Positions 1-11,416 of a DNA stretch of 64,000 nt are shown here, one piece after another. The notes beneath the pieces were generated by a model that worked only from the letters and a program-made list of their open reading frames with translations, had not been told where the DNA came from and ran no database searches. This stretch comes from Porogramme epimiltina (Eukaryota > Basidiomycota > Agaricomycetes > Polyporales > Polyporaceae): NCBI GenBank assembly GCA_900155495.1, contig FTLJ01000021.1, positions 24,625 to 88,624 on the forward strand, given 5' to 3'. The number at the start of each line of letters is the position of its first letter. The stretch's first letter is position 1. A program made the translations under genes and the position numbers.

Positions 1-1637
1 AGAGGAGTTCGGCTTCGAACACGGGATAAAGGCGTTGGCACGCGTTGTAGGCATCAGCGGATGCACTGAGCGCCAGAGCTGAACGAGCTGAGGTTAGTAA
101 TGGGCTTTCAGAGATGCAGAGATCCACGTACGGAAGAACATGAGCGGCAGACGGAGCAAGTTGAAGAGCGTTAGGGAAGAGAAGATGTTCGCGGGGTCGA
201 GAGAGTGCCCAGTCGCCGAGTAAACAACGAACGCGAGCACGCTAGCCAGCGCCGGCAGCGAGATAGCAATGGCGTTGTTAGCTGACCGGATGATGAGGAG
301 TGTACGCGTGTAACTGGAATAACGTTCAGGAGTACATCTTGAAGATGAAGAACAAGCAGGACGTACGCCATCTCCCTTCCGCGCAACTCGCCGATGCGCT
401 TCAGGTAAGGGATTTCCCAAGCAAAGTACTTGATGATCTTCATGCTGCCCAACAGCTCCTGGAGGAGCTTAGCCCGCTTGTCCGTCCAGACCATGGACTT
501 GTGTCGGATTTTGATGAACTGCTTCATCGCCATGGTCTGGAACGGCGTTGACAGAACGAAGAACGCGTACCCGGCCAATGCGGAAGGCCCGAGGTTCGTG
601 AGGAGGATGACCAGGCAGACAATCATCTGCACGGGTGCAGTGAGACCCAGCTGCAAGAAACTACAACAGAAGTCTATGCGAGAGACGTCGGTGGAGATGT
701 GGTTGACGAGCTTGCCGTTCGTCAGGGTCGTCCGGGCACGGGAGGAGAGCTTCAAGGAGCGGTCGTAGATCGCAGTAATGAGACCGCCGCGAAGGAGGAC
801 ACCCGTGGAGGCGGCACGGTAGAAGAAGTGGTGTGTGCAGAGGGAGGACATGAGCTGCAGGGCGAACAAGCCGATGGCCAGGCCAATTCCTCGACCAATG
901 GGTGGTGCATCCTGGTTACGGCCTGCGAGGTGGGCACTGAGACACGCAGTCAGTTTTCGACACTATGAGGTTCCTCCAACACGTAGAACTCACGAATAAG
1001 ACTCAGTCGCGAAATTGATGATGGCCTTCACGAGCAATGGAGTGGTAACTTGGGCGACGTCCGCAATGAGCTTGAGCAAGCCGCCGAACCAGAACCACCA
1101 CTTGATGCTGTCGTTGAGCGCCAGGACGAGGCTGGCCTTCTTGCGCCCATCTTTCTCCCTCCACTGCTTCTCCCGCTCCGCACGGTTGCCCCGGATAGAC
1201 CACCACACACCTTTAAGGCCGGGACTAATCTCCCCATTCGCGAGGCGTTCGTTGTACTCCGCAGCTGCTTTCTGACGTGCTTCGAACGATGTCGTGATCC
1301 TCTCAGCAATGACGGCTGACGCGCGGTGGTCTTGAAGCTTGTAGAGGTCGGGGGCTTCGAGGGGACGGGCGTACCCTAGGGACATGAGCGGCGTGATCCA
1401 TCCGAACGTAAGGATGCTCCACCAGTTAGCGGTGATTTCGGGAATGGGGTCGGCATCGTCGAGGGAGACTTTAGGAGGAGGAACGTCCTGGAGGACAAAT
1501 AGTGACTTAGGGTTCCTGCAGGAGCGGAAATGAGGACACCAAGCACGCAAAAAGGATGCAGGATGTGCTTACCATCTAGATTTCGCCTTAGCCTGTTTCA
1601 GGGACTCGTCGGTGCTAACCGACTCTTCTTTGCCCAT
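1..1637 (-). CDS. ABCC-family (Yor1/MRP-like) ABC transporter, N-terminal part; 3' end beyond the window
   Basis: This is a membrane exporter of the ABCC family. The window holds about 470 residues: the cytosolic N-terminus and the first transmembrane domain. The nucleotide-binding domains lie off the left edge. Five exons can be joined: 1637-1573, 1515-994, 936-367, 313-132 and 78-1. The start is the ATG at 1637, giving MGKEESVSTDES. The second exon carries the signature stretch WWSILTFGWITPLMSLGYAR followed by the DLYKLQDHR segment, which is typical of fungal Yor1-like pumps. The third exon holds hydrophobic helices and the coupling-helix-type motif NHISTDVSRID. Acceptor choice at 937 matters, because the nearer alternative puts a stop in frame. 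Family members export drugs, conjugates or lipids across the plasma membrane or vacuole; the substrate cannot be told here. An upstream exon coding for extra N-terminal helices is not seen. Confidence 0.85.
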
Positions 1638-2718
1638 CCCTTTGATGGAAGGTGGTAGGACGCGCCTGGAGGACGAGCTGAGGATGCCGCGGGGGCTGAA
1701 CGGGCCTCAAGCACTGCGAAGGCGAAAACGTCGAGTTGGAGGCGGACAGAGGAGGGGGTCCAGGGGCCTGCGTCCGACCCGCAGCCGAGTCCGGGAGCCA
1801 TATGTATGCCCCGCCGTGAGTCCGAGGGTGTTCACAAGGATGACAAACTCTCCCGTCGGCATCAGGCGTCTACGTATCGCAGCGGGGTCGGGGGTCGCGG
1901 ACGAGTTCCAGTCATCACGCGCCGCTAGACGCCCGACAGTCTCCTCCCCCCCGGCGCTACTCCCGACCCGATCGACCTCCTGGATCTCGCCCGGCTAGCA
2001 CTACCCTCCGCTTGGCATTTCCCCACAACGCCCAGCGGCACACCAGACCGCCTCCGCGTCAGCACAACACGCAACTCAGCCCGAATTCGGCCAAACTCCC
2101 CAGACTCCTCACACAAGTATCTGGCCCGGTCTCTCTCGCTGCGGGCCGAGTCACCAAACGCACCCTATCTTCCGGATATACGTTTCCTATCGGTGACGAT
2201 ACCTTACGCCTTCAGCGCCACACGTGGTCGACGCACCGGGCGGCCGTCTTTCTGTCGATTCTTAAAATTAAAGTGTCCGAGGCTACTCCGCGCTAAGCAC
2301 ATCGCACTTATCTGGGGCCCGTACCTCGACAGGTCCGACGTCAACTCGACACAAAAGTTCGCCGAGGCTGTGCAGGACCTGGGTATGTTTCGGCAGCACA
2401 GCTGAGGCGTTTGGGGCGCACAACCGATCGTAGTGCTTACACACGCCTAGTACCCACATTGTTTCCACCGCGGCACGTTTGCCCCCCAGGTCCGCGCTCC
2501 ATGAGCGGACTGTTGGCTTATACGTCACTTAATTGACCAGACCGTTCTCCGTTGATTCGGGCATTATGACAGAGAATAATAAGCCGGCGCCTTCGATCTC
2601 CGAATTGCCTTCAGGTCGCATTGCCGCTGCCGTATGAGGACCCCCTCAGTGTCGCCAGCGCTGCTTAACGTACACTAGCGAGGCTTTTGAGCTATAAAGT
2701 GCTACGTGCATACTAGTC
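1638..2718. other. intergenic, 1.1 kb
   Basis: This stretch lies between the start of the ABC transporter and the stop of the DEAD-box helicase gene, both on the minus strand. It should hold the transporter promoter and the helicase 3' UTR. The longer open frames on either strand have no recognisable domains. A TATAAAG lies near 2693 on the plus strand but has no gene behind it. Confidence 0.4.
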
Positions 2719-5523
2719 TCAGCTTGAACGGGCATAAGCCTCTTTCAGCTGACCCAACGCAGTCTGCAACAAGGAGATCAATCTTAGCGCGAAGGCTAGA
2801 GTGGCAACAAGCCTGCGAAACGTACCTCGTACGCAGGTTTCAGCGACGCCACATCCGCCTCCTGCACTCTCAGGCGCCGCACGCGGTCCAGGTGATCCGC
2901 CTCCCTGAGCATAGTCTTGAAATACCGCGCCTGGGAACACCGTGCGTCAGCGCCCCCCCATTCAGTCCGCAGCCCCCGACACTCGGCGCGCACGCACCTC
3001 CTGCTCCTCCACGAGCGTCCACGCGTCGCCCGCGCGGCCCGCACGCGCAGTGCGCCCCGCGCGGTGCACGTACTTGCGGAAGTCGACGGGCGCGTCGTAG
3101 CTCACGACATGCGAGACGTGGCTGATGTCGATCCCGCGCGAGATGAGGTCCGAGCAGACGAGTCTGTGTAGGAAAGGAGAGACGACAGGGGTCAGAGAGG
3201 GACCGGAAGGTATGCCGAGTCGTCAGCCGTCATGTGCATGACACGCGCTCGGAGAGGCGCCGAGGTGTACCGAACACGGAACGGAGTCGGGGTGGGGGGA
3301 GGGGAGGGACGGGAGAGAGTTGACGCACATGTGTATCCGCTGGTCCTTGAACTGCTCGAGGATGGTCTTTCGCTCCGCCGGTGCGAGATCGCTCGAGTAC
3401 GCACTCACACGGGCTGCGGACGCAGGCGCGCCGTGGCCGTGGAAGGCCTTCTCGAAGAACTCGAAAAGCCGCACGAGGCGCGTCGTCGACTCGGCCGACT
3501 TGGTGAAGACGAGCGCGTTCCTGACCTGGTGGGCATGTACGAGGTGGAAGAGCATGAGGGGCTTTGTGGACGAGTCGCACACGATCATGTGTTCCTATGC
3601 GCGCGAGACCGGGAAACGTGTTAGTTGTGGACTCCCGAGCGGCATCATGGGCGGATCAGGAACGCACCGTGAGCGTGGCAGGCATCGTGAACTTTTCCAT
3701 GACGAAGTCTAGGACGCCTTCTTCCTTGCTTGTGACGGCCTTGGGGGTCTGCACGACAATATACTTGGGTTGGCGGAGACCCAGTGCGGTTATTTTGGCG
3801 GGATCACGCGTGAGCGTAGCGGAGAAAAGCAGTTTCTGGCAAGAAGATTCCCTCTTCTCGTCAAAGTCTGTACGGACGTATGGCACGCTCTTCAGCGTAT
3901 GACGAAAAGCGGGTGCGAGTGCATCAGGGTGCGGTCGCGTGTTCCCTGGGAGCTGGGGTCGTTCACCGTCGTCCTGTATCCGGGTACTTAGGGCTTCAAA
4001 CGGGCGGGTTGCAGCGAGCACCTGCGCGAGCCAGTCCTGGAATGACTGCGCAAGGAGGCGATCTGCTTCATCAATGACCTGCGAGATCACTTTCTCAGAG
4101 GTGACTCTCTTATGAGTTGGAAAGGGCGTACGAGGAAGCGTAAATGTTGTAGAGAGAAATTGGGGGTCCCATTCAAATGGTCGATGAGCCGCCCCGGCGT
4201 GCAGATAAGAATGTCAACCTTGCTGAACCCGCCTTGCAGGCTGTTGTTCGATTAGGATTAGCCAAGAATTGTGTAGTAAATACCAAGTCGCAAGACTCAC
4301 TCTTCATTGGCATCACCGACAAGTTGGGCCTGCTCATGTGCGAACGAGTGCTGCCCAGTAGCGGTTCCGATCTATGAGCTGAAGTTAGTTTTGCCTACTT
4401 CTAGGGGTTTATGACGTGGCTGTACCTTGAGCCCTCGACCCTTGGCCACCGCCTCGAAGGTTTCTCGTACTTGGACAACCAGATCTCTTGTTGGAAGCAC
4501 GACCAAAGCTCGTAGACGGGTTACCACTCGTAACGCCAGAACCTGGAAAGGATGATTGGTGAGATGCCATGTACATGCACCCAAGCGCATACCTCAACAA
4601 TGGGCAGCACGTACGCTAACGTCTTCCCACTTCCCGTCGGTGCGGACACACAGAGGTCTTCGGGTGGGTCATATGGTCTATACAAGGACCTAGACGACGA
4701 TTTCAACAGCAGCAAGGGTACAACCGCGGTCTGGACTATTCGATTTGCTTTTGGGTAAGGAACAGGGAAAAAAGAATAGTATTCGCGACGGACCAGCAAA
4801 TAACTCGTTGATCCCCAAATCTTGTAGCCTCCTCCGTATCTTCCCACTCAGCCCCGTGCCCTCGTCCTGAGCTTCCAGAGACGCTTCGAGTTGCAATGTT
4901 GTGGACGGGTTAACAACTTGCGCCTCGATCAGCGCCTTGTCAAGACCCTGAAGAGCGAGGATCGATTTTGAAGGGGCTTCCGGTCTCCTTGGTTGAGGGA
5001 AAGCGGGGAGCGCAATGGGTGGGGTAGAAGAATTTGCGCGGGGAGCACCGGTACTCTCCGGTAGTGGTCCCTCTTCCCCTTCCTCCCCGTCCTCATCCTC
5101 ATCATCTTCCAAAGGCTCCGCTGGTTCGGGAGAAGTTTCTCCGTCGTCGAGCTTGCGCCGTTTCTTCGGCCTCTTGTCCTCCTTTTGCACCCGCTTCGCC
5201 GGGATAGGTGATACGGGTGCAGCTACGGCCTCTTCGTCAGATGCATCCTCAGAACTCTCGCCCTCATCGTCATCCGATCCCGGCTCGTCTGACCCTGACT
5301 CCGCTTCGCGTCGTCTCGCGGGAGTGCGAGGCTCGGTGCCTGTGGAAGGGGCAGTCGCTGTTTTGCGTTTCTTGCGCCGCTCTTTCTTCGCCTTCAGGTA
5401 TCGCTTTTTGGCCTTTGTCTTTGTCTGCAATGTGTGAGTACGATGAAGGTTCGCGGAGGCAGAGGACGAATGCACCTTTGGTCCTTGGGAGGTAGGAGCG
5501 GCTGCCGCAACCGCCGGTGCCAT
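2719..5523 (-). CDS. DBP6: DEAD-box ATP-dependent RNA helicase, DBP6/DDX51 type
   Basis: This is a nucleolar helicase of the Dbp6/DDX51 family, which acts in early 60S ribosome assembly. The start is the ATG at 5523. The first exon encodes a lysine-rich stretch followed by a long acidic Asp/Glu region, as usual for this family. Motifs read in order over several exons: motif [16 protein letters not shown] near 4610-4650, motif Ia VLPTRDL near 4490, CTPGRL near 4190, DEADRLL near 4070, SATLTRDP near 3820, and [10 protein letters not shown] near 3040. The last coding exon is short and ends [12 protein letters not shown] at 2719, reached by a GTACGT donor and a TTGCAG acceptor. Ignoring that intron would truncate the protein slightly. 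All helicase motifs I could check are intact. The exact subfamily (Dbp6 rather than another DEAD-box type) rests on the acidic N-terminus and the DEADRLL and SATLTRDP patterns. Confidence 0.88.
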
Positions 5524-8118
5524 ATGGTATAGAGTAGTCTTCTCTAGCGAGTTAGACACGAGCTGCGAACGAGCCTATTTTCCGACTGAGTCCAGATGCA
5601 GGTGACCAATAGATACTAGTCGAATGGTGAGAGCTAGTAGTAGTATCAATTCGAAGTACAACAGAGAGGCACGGCTCCGTTTTCGCCAAATTTGGCGCGC
5701 GCCTCATGGCGGACCGGGGCACGGGCCGCTAGTGAAATTGTAACTCCGTTCGTGAATCTATGGTGTGTCGTGGCGGGGCGGGTTCGGATCGAACCAAGCT
5801 TTGCATGGCTTGAGCATACTAGGTGTAATACCTCCTTCCTGATTCTCAACATCCTGCTATACGCCAATACACCAAATCCCCGGTTGCGTGCCCAATATAC
5901 TCCAGGTAGAATGAGAGTACCACCAACCCTCAACCTCGACATCGTAACTGCCCATTATCATAATACCGCAATCGGTGCTATTTAGCCTGTGATGCACGTT
6001 CTCTATCATAAGGTATGGCACATGGTATATGGATCATCAATCTCTGATATCTACCTATTCAGTAGCCATTCTACATGTGGCATGTGCCGACCCGCCACAC
6101 AACAGTCTATCCCGAGGGGCCTCAAACTAGCTCTCGGTCGGCATATATGCCCCCATTCCAGCGGCAAGGATACGAGGCAACCCACCACCTATTCACTTCA
6201 TAACTGCTGTAACAGGACCATGAGAATGAGCCGGACTGTGGTTGCTTCACATCTCCCGCCGGCTGCTTTCCGAAGTGCCTACCTCGGCGCCGGTACTCCC
6301 ACCGATCCGACATCCGCCGCATATGCCACGAGTGCTCAACCTGAACATAAGGAGGTACGGCTACGATCATCCCGGAGCGTGCCTCCTCTTCTATTGTGGC
6401 GCCTCTGCTGCCATCGATGGCGGAAACACGCCCGTACGGCATGCTTGCCGATGTGTCGCGTGCGCCTTTGCCACGAAGTAACGCTCCCCGACAGGCCTCT
6501 AAAGTCAAACCACAAGTTCACAGTGGATACTTCTTAGCGGCAGAATCCCGGGGCGCGTCCCTATGTCCTTCGTTTGCCATTCATCGAGGGCCTCATCCTC
6601 GTCCACTGCTTGTTTGATCGTGTCAGGCGACAAGACTCAACGGGGCATGACTCATGTCAACTCGTGTCACCGGACCTCAGCTTGCCTAGTCCTAGCCAGA
6701 CTGGTAGGGCAGTCCCGGGATCCGCCTCTTCTCTTATCAAGATGTCATCTACTTGGCTGAAGGCGCGCTCGCCATCTGGAAACTGTATCTCAAGGGGCCC
6801 CAAATGACGCTTCAGAGAACGTCAGTGCCGCCGCTGACGGACGGAGAGAGCACGCCTATGCTGCCCTCCTCGTGACAAGACGCCCACGCTGGCGTTAATT
6901 ATTTCCACTTGCGCGTAGTCGGAAGGGGTCTTGGGATCCTTATAAGAGGGGGCAGCACTCATATCATACCCTTATGCTCCATCCCCTCTGAGCTCCCACC
7001 CTCCACATCCATCTCCGGGCTTGAGGGCCACCACGACCAGACTATCTTTCAATCAACAACAGTACACAATATCCTCTTCCGTACGATACCCTTTCGGTTC
7101 AGAATGTGCTGGGAAGAATGGCAAGCCTCTTTCCTCTCTTATGTCAACCCGTCCTCATGCCCTTCACCTTCCCCTCGCTAGCTGCGGTAATCAACACAGA
7201 GGATGTCCGGTAACGCCGTCCCACGCTGCCCCTTAACAAGTTCCCCGCTGACCCTTCTGGTCCGACAATCCCCCAGCACTTCGTGATCCTGTACTACTCG
7301 GGCGAGAAGTGGGATTGCGGTTCCCCCAATTGCGGTCTTAGCTCTGCACATGTCCACAAGACAGGGCGAAACTGCCAGTGTCCCAAGGTTCGTGAACCCA
7401 TGGCCCGCCCATCGTAGCACCCCTTCTGACACAAAATCGGCAGACCTACCGTGAGAGGCGGCGCGTCCTGAATCTAATTCAAGAACCCTGTGATGGGTGC
7501 AAGGAGGCAGCTCTCGCCGCCCGCGTCAGACGTCGATAATAGTAATATGTATTTACTCGTCATGTGTTGTTTGACCCGTGCTTTGTACACGCTCTCCACT
7601 CTGCACTTCCTCTCTTTCCGCATGTACAGCATAATACTATAACACCGCCTTCTATACCGATCGTCCGCCGCGACCGGCCGCAGCGAGCTGGACCACGTAT
7701 CTAGGCCTCACGAGCCGTTCAGCTGCTGACATCGTGTCCGGTAATGACGCTGACGCCGAACGGCCACACGCAATTGTGCCATAAACCCACTCCGAGGGGC
7801 GGACTTTGCAAACTAACTCCTGCAGTCAAGTGACAGAAATCAGGGGCGCGAAGCCGCACACGGAAGTGCCTCTGTGCGTCTTCTCACCTTCTCGACGTCC
7901 GCCCAGAGGATTCTCGGAGGTGACCACGACGTAAACACGATGTGGATTATGGGGCGCACGCAACGGCAGGCTAGCATGTGTGCCTGCCGCCCCACAGATA
8001 TCAATGTAGATAAGTAGCAAACCTGGGGCTCCAGATAAACCTGTGATCGTACACGGGAGGTGGTGGCCGCGTTCCGCGCCGACGCATGTCCGTGCCCATG
8101 CCCGTGGACACCGATCGG
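5524..8118. other. 2.6 kb without a clear gene; possible remnant of a small secreted protein near 6.9-7.4 kb
   Basis: This is the longest stretch without a supported gene. It is less biased in base composition than the flanking genes, and stop codons are spread through all frames. Near 6938 there is a TATAAG followed by pyrimidine-rich sequence. About 180 bases further, an ATG at 7119 opens a short peptide starting MASLFPLLCQPVLMPF and reading on to LAAVINTEDVR before a stop. This resembles a signal peptide with a propeptide junction. A later frame (about 7232-7410) reads LNKFPADPSGPTIPQ and contains four cysteines. The two segments are not in one frame and I could not join them with good splice sites. 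A decayed secreted-protein gene is one reading; chance is another. Confidence 0.25.
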
Positions 8119-9814
8119 TCAGAACCGCTTGCCGCCCCGCTTCAGCGGCTGCTTTGCGCCGCGGCTCCCACCCGCTTTAATTCTTGACAGGTGTCGCTTG
8201 CGTTCCTCCTCACTATCATCGTCAGAAGAAGAGCTTGGCGCCTTCGCCCGTTTTGATTTCTTCGGGGCAGGGAGGGGAGAGGAAGAAGTCACAGGACGAG
8301 CCGGGTCAGGGCTCGCTGGAGAACCGCCGCGAGCAGGCTGGTCCGGCGTGGCTCGCTTGGACGGGACCGATCGTCCTGGAGTGTTCTGCCTCGTGGCGGC
8401 GTTCGACTTGCGACGCTCAGCCGTGTTTCCTTTCGCGTTTAAGGCGGTGCAGTCCTCTTCTGGCTCTTCTTCCGTTTCAGAGTCGTCGTCGGCCGCCTGC
8501 GCTTTCGACTTCTGGGGAAGGTCATTACTGGGCCAGGCCGGACTGCTAGGGTTGTCCTCGCTGCCCGATCGAGGCTGCTGGCCAGATTCAGTACCCGGAC
8601 TCGCACGGGGGACCTCATGGCATACCTTCATGGGGGCACGGGAGGGAGGCGGTGAGACTACCCGGCGCAGCGGAGGCTTCGAAGACGACGCCATCCGTGA
8701 CGTCGTAGGGGGAGAAGGTGGGGTAAGATCCGGGACTGGGGAGTCCGCCACAATCCGGGCTGCGTCTAGGTTGAGCGTAGGGCATCATGTGCTCTGAGCG
8801 AGAACCACCTACGGAGGTCCGGCACGAAGTTGAACATCGCCGTGACGCGACGCAGCGTCGTTGCGACCAGCGGTCGGGAGAGCGCGTTCCTCACATGTGT
8901 ATCGATCGTGCGCCGAGCGGTCCTCCCTAGCTTGTCGACGGACTAGGCCAAAGGGTTTGGTCAGCACAAGTGGATTACTACAAGCCCGAGATAAGTGGAG
9001 GGCCGTCGTACCTTCTCCAGGTCGGTCTCGGACGATGTACTGATAGGATCAGCGGAGGAGAAGGCGAGGTGGGTCGTGCTGATCAGCGGCAAAATGAGGT
9101 GCTTGGACAGTATGTCGGCTGACATACGCGGTCCGAGGTTGAATGTCTCCCATCGCCATCGGAACGTGTCGTTTCCTATGGAGAATGCAAAGTCCTTCCA
9201 GGGTCGCATGAGCTCCTGAACTAATGAGGTGTTTCAAGCGCCTTACGGAGAAACTCGATTTCGTCGTTTCGAAGGAGAGGTCAGATAAAGCGCCAAGCGT
9301 GTGGGCTGATGAGATGAACTCCAAGCACTTTGACCTCCACGCCTCCTCTTCTTCTTCGGCCGATGCACCGTTCAATGAGTGCTGCGGGTTGCAATCGTGC
9401 CACCTTCGAGCAATTTGATTGCTTGACAGGACTGAGAAAACAGGCCGGAACCGTCCTTCAATAGAGTGACAGAAATACCGGTGGGAATGCCAACCTTCTC
9501 CCCACACGTTCTTCGTATCCGTGATAAGAACGCAGCAATTGAGGTCTACAGTCGACGAGTAGAACTTCTGTCAGGGTAATTCACGTCATAAGATGAGCGC
9601 CCGTCATGTCAGTGAACGCTCCGACGTGAGTTGCGAAAGGCGGCACGGACCAGGAGATACGGGGTGGATGATTCGCTGTCGTTCTTCACGAGCCATTCCT
9701 TAGCGAGAAGAAGCTTAGCGTGATCCTGAGACAAATGATGATTTCAGTGGTCATGAGGGGATGCATCGGGCAACTATGAGCCAAAGTGTCGCTCACCTCG
9801 GACAAATACTCCAT
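8119..9814 (-). CDS. XLF/Cernunnos (Nej1-type) non-homologous end-joining factor
   Basis: XLF supports DNA ligase IV-XRCC4 in the nucleus when double-strand breaks are rejoined. The gene is split into small exons. The first is only MEYLSE (9814-9797). Joined exons then give HAKLLLAKEWLVKND, a strand-rich segment ending VLITDTKNVWGE, and a helix-rich part with EEEEEAWRSK. The most diagnostic stretch, near 9200-9060, reads DTFRWRWETFNL and then SKHLILPLISTTHLAF. This matches the XLF head domain, where human XLF has a Trp-Asn-Phe strand followed by a QHLIRPL-type helix. The tail (8751-8119) is a disordered Ser/Asp/Lys-rich region ending LKRGGKRF, a basic C-terminus like the Ku-binding end of XLF proteins. 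One join needs an intron of only 31 bases (9246-9216). Fungal XLF sequences diverge fast, so the call rests on the pattern, not on identity. Confidence 0.82.
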
Positions 9815-10147
9815 GCGGGCTTTTCTGTGCCGATGTTGGCCGTAGTCTGAGAGCAAGAGTGAGTATCCAAGATATTTGAGCCGCCAATTTGGGCTCAGAA
9901 GGCACGAATGAAATGATTCGAGACCAAGTTGCGCTCAAGGTGGTGATTGTTGGGGGAAGAGAGTGAAGCCGGAGACCACCGCCACGCGGCACGAACCACA
10001 GGCCAGCCAATAAAGGCGTGAGAGGTTTTTCCTCATATGGAAGAGTAGATCATCCTGGGCGCCTGTACAACAACTTCTCATTTACCCTCCACGTAGGTTC
10101 ACTACTTATCTTGTCTACTTTCCCAAAGTCACCCAGGTTCTAACAGG
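9815..10147. promoter_or_regulatory. divergent promoter region, XLF and FHA/G-patch genes
   Basis: Only 333 bases separate the start codon of the XLF gene (minus, 9814) from that of the FHA/G-patch gene (plus, 10148). The two promoters must overlap or abut. The last 100 bases before 10148 are pyrimidine-rich, as is common just upstream of starts in this window. No TATA box is obvious. Confidence 0.5.
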
Positions 10148-11416
10148 ATGGAAGATGGAGAGATTGACGAAGATTTTGAACCCAAAATATACTTACATTC
10201 AAATGAAGTGCAGTCGGCTTATGGTCCATTTATAGATACCTCAGGTGCCACTTACTTGCCGTCGCTTGAGTGGCCCGGGGATGCAGAATCGACTTCAGCT
10301 CACTTCCCTTCGTCGGAGGCGTCACACACTCCCCAGTGGAAGTCAGACTCTCCGTGTCCATCCTCTCCCCTCCGTCTCCTCGTTCAACGCAGTGCTATCC
10401 TTCGGAAACGCCAAAAACTCGCTCTCCTCGATGGCTATTCGGAGATCCATATCGGTCGTGACCTCGCACCCGCTAGCTCGGACACGCCGAGGATACGTCT
10501 CAAGGAAATGGAGGTTTCAAAGCTGCACGCGACCATATACTGGGATCAAGAGCGGCTTCAGTGGGCTATCGTCGACATGGGTTCGAAACATGGCACATTC
10601 ATTCAGTCTATGGCCGCACATACACCGTCCGGTTCGGCGCCTGAAGACGCAAGCAAGAATGGGGTCCGGCTCTCTGCTCCGAGGGTTGCCAGCGTGCCGC
10701 GGGTTTTACATCACCTCGATGGGCTGTCGATCGGTGGGACCAGTTTCATAATACACATACACGAGGGCGAACCCCCTTGTGCTGCATGTTCTCCTCAAGG
10801 CAGCGAAGAAATCCCGTTATTTCTACACCTCGGCGCCGACAGAAATGTTGGGACCAGCACCAAACGAACACTTGACCTCTCCTCAACAGAGACCCCCCTC
10901 CTACGTCCTCCTGCCCACAATCCCAAGAAGGCCCTTGCGTCTTTGAAGCGTAGCTTGCTCTCCACCAACAGCGCAGGTCCCGCCCCTCCGACCACACAAC
11001 TGGCAGCTACGGGATATCTCGACAGGAGTGCACGGCGACGTGCGCTTCATCCAGATCACTCGCCCGCCGCCACTTCGATCTCTAGTGCCGGAGAACGCCT
11101 GCCAGCCTCTGCACCCGCACCGGCAACGCCTCCGTCTATCACCACTACCCCGCCGACCCCGTTATCTGCAAGCAACGTCGGTCACCGGCTACTCATGAAG
11201 CAAGGATGGCTCCCCGGATCTGCGCTGGGTGGTCCATTGAACGAGAACCCAGGTCTTGTGGTGCCTTTGGACCCACCATCGACAATTGGGCGCGCGGGCA
11301 TTGGGGCTTCGGCCCGCGCTCCGAGCTTGGTGGTCGCTGCCCAAGATGGAGATTGGAAAGATGAAGGAAAGCGGCGTCGGTGGGCGGAGTTCCGAGAGAA
11401 CGATGGCAACCCGTGA
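10148..11416 (+). CDS. FHA and G-patch domain protein (AGGF1-like)
   Basis: A single exon encodes 422 residues. The N-terminus is acidic (MEDGEIDEDFEPK). An FHA domain spans about residues 85-205. It shows the family's core pattern: EIHIGRDLAP for the first Gly-Arg, then EVSKLHATIYWD for the Ser-x-x-His phosphopeptide site, and VDMGSKHGTFI for the Asn/Ser-Gly-Thr turn. A G-patch follows at about residues 345-395, with LLMKQGWLPGSALGGPL. This FHA plus G-patch order is that of AGGF1-type proteins, which are linked to the spliceosome; G-patch regions usually bind and activate DEAH helicases. The segment between the domains is Pro/Ser-rich and probably disordered. The protein is expected in the nucleus. 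The start is the first ATG after a run of stops and fits the acidic N-terminus seen in relatives. Confidence 0.82.
   Translation: MEDGEIDEDFEPKIYLHSNEVQSAYGPFIDTSGATYLPSLEWPGDAESTSAHFPSSEASHTPQWKSDSPCPSSPLRLLVQRSAILRKRQKLALLDGYSEIHIGRDLAPASSDTPRIRLKEMEVSKLHATIYWDQERLQWAIVDMGSKHGTFIQSMAAHTPSGSAPEDASKNGVRLSAPRVASVPRVLHHLDGLSIGGTSFIIHIHEGEPPCAACSPQGSEEIPLFLHLGADRNVGTSTKRTLDLSSTETPLLRPPAHNPKKALASLKRSLLSTNSAGPAPPTTQLAATGYLDRSARRRALHPDHSPAATSISSAGERLPASAPAPATPPSITTTPPTPLSASNVGHRLLMKQGWLPGSALGGPLNENPGLVVPLDPPSTIGRAGIGASARAPSLVVAAQDGDWKDEGKRRRWAEFRENDGNP

Noticed and set aside
8060..8797. A 245-codon plus-strand frame opposite the XLF tail
   Set aside because: It is the antisense of the Ser/Asp/Lys-rich XLF tail, which joins in frame to the XLF head exons.
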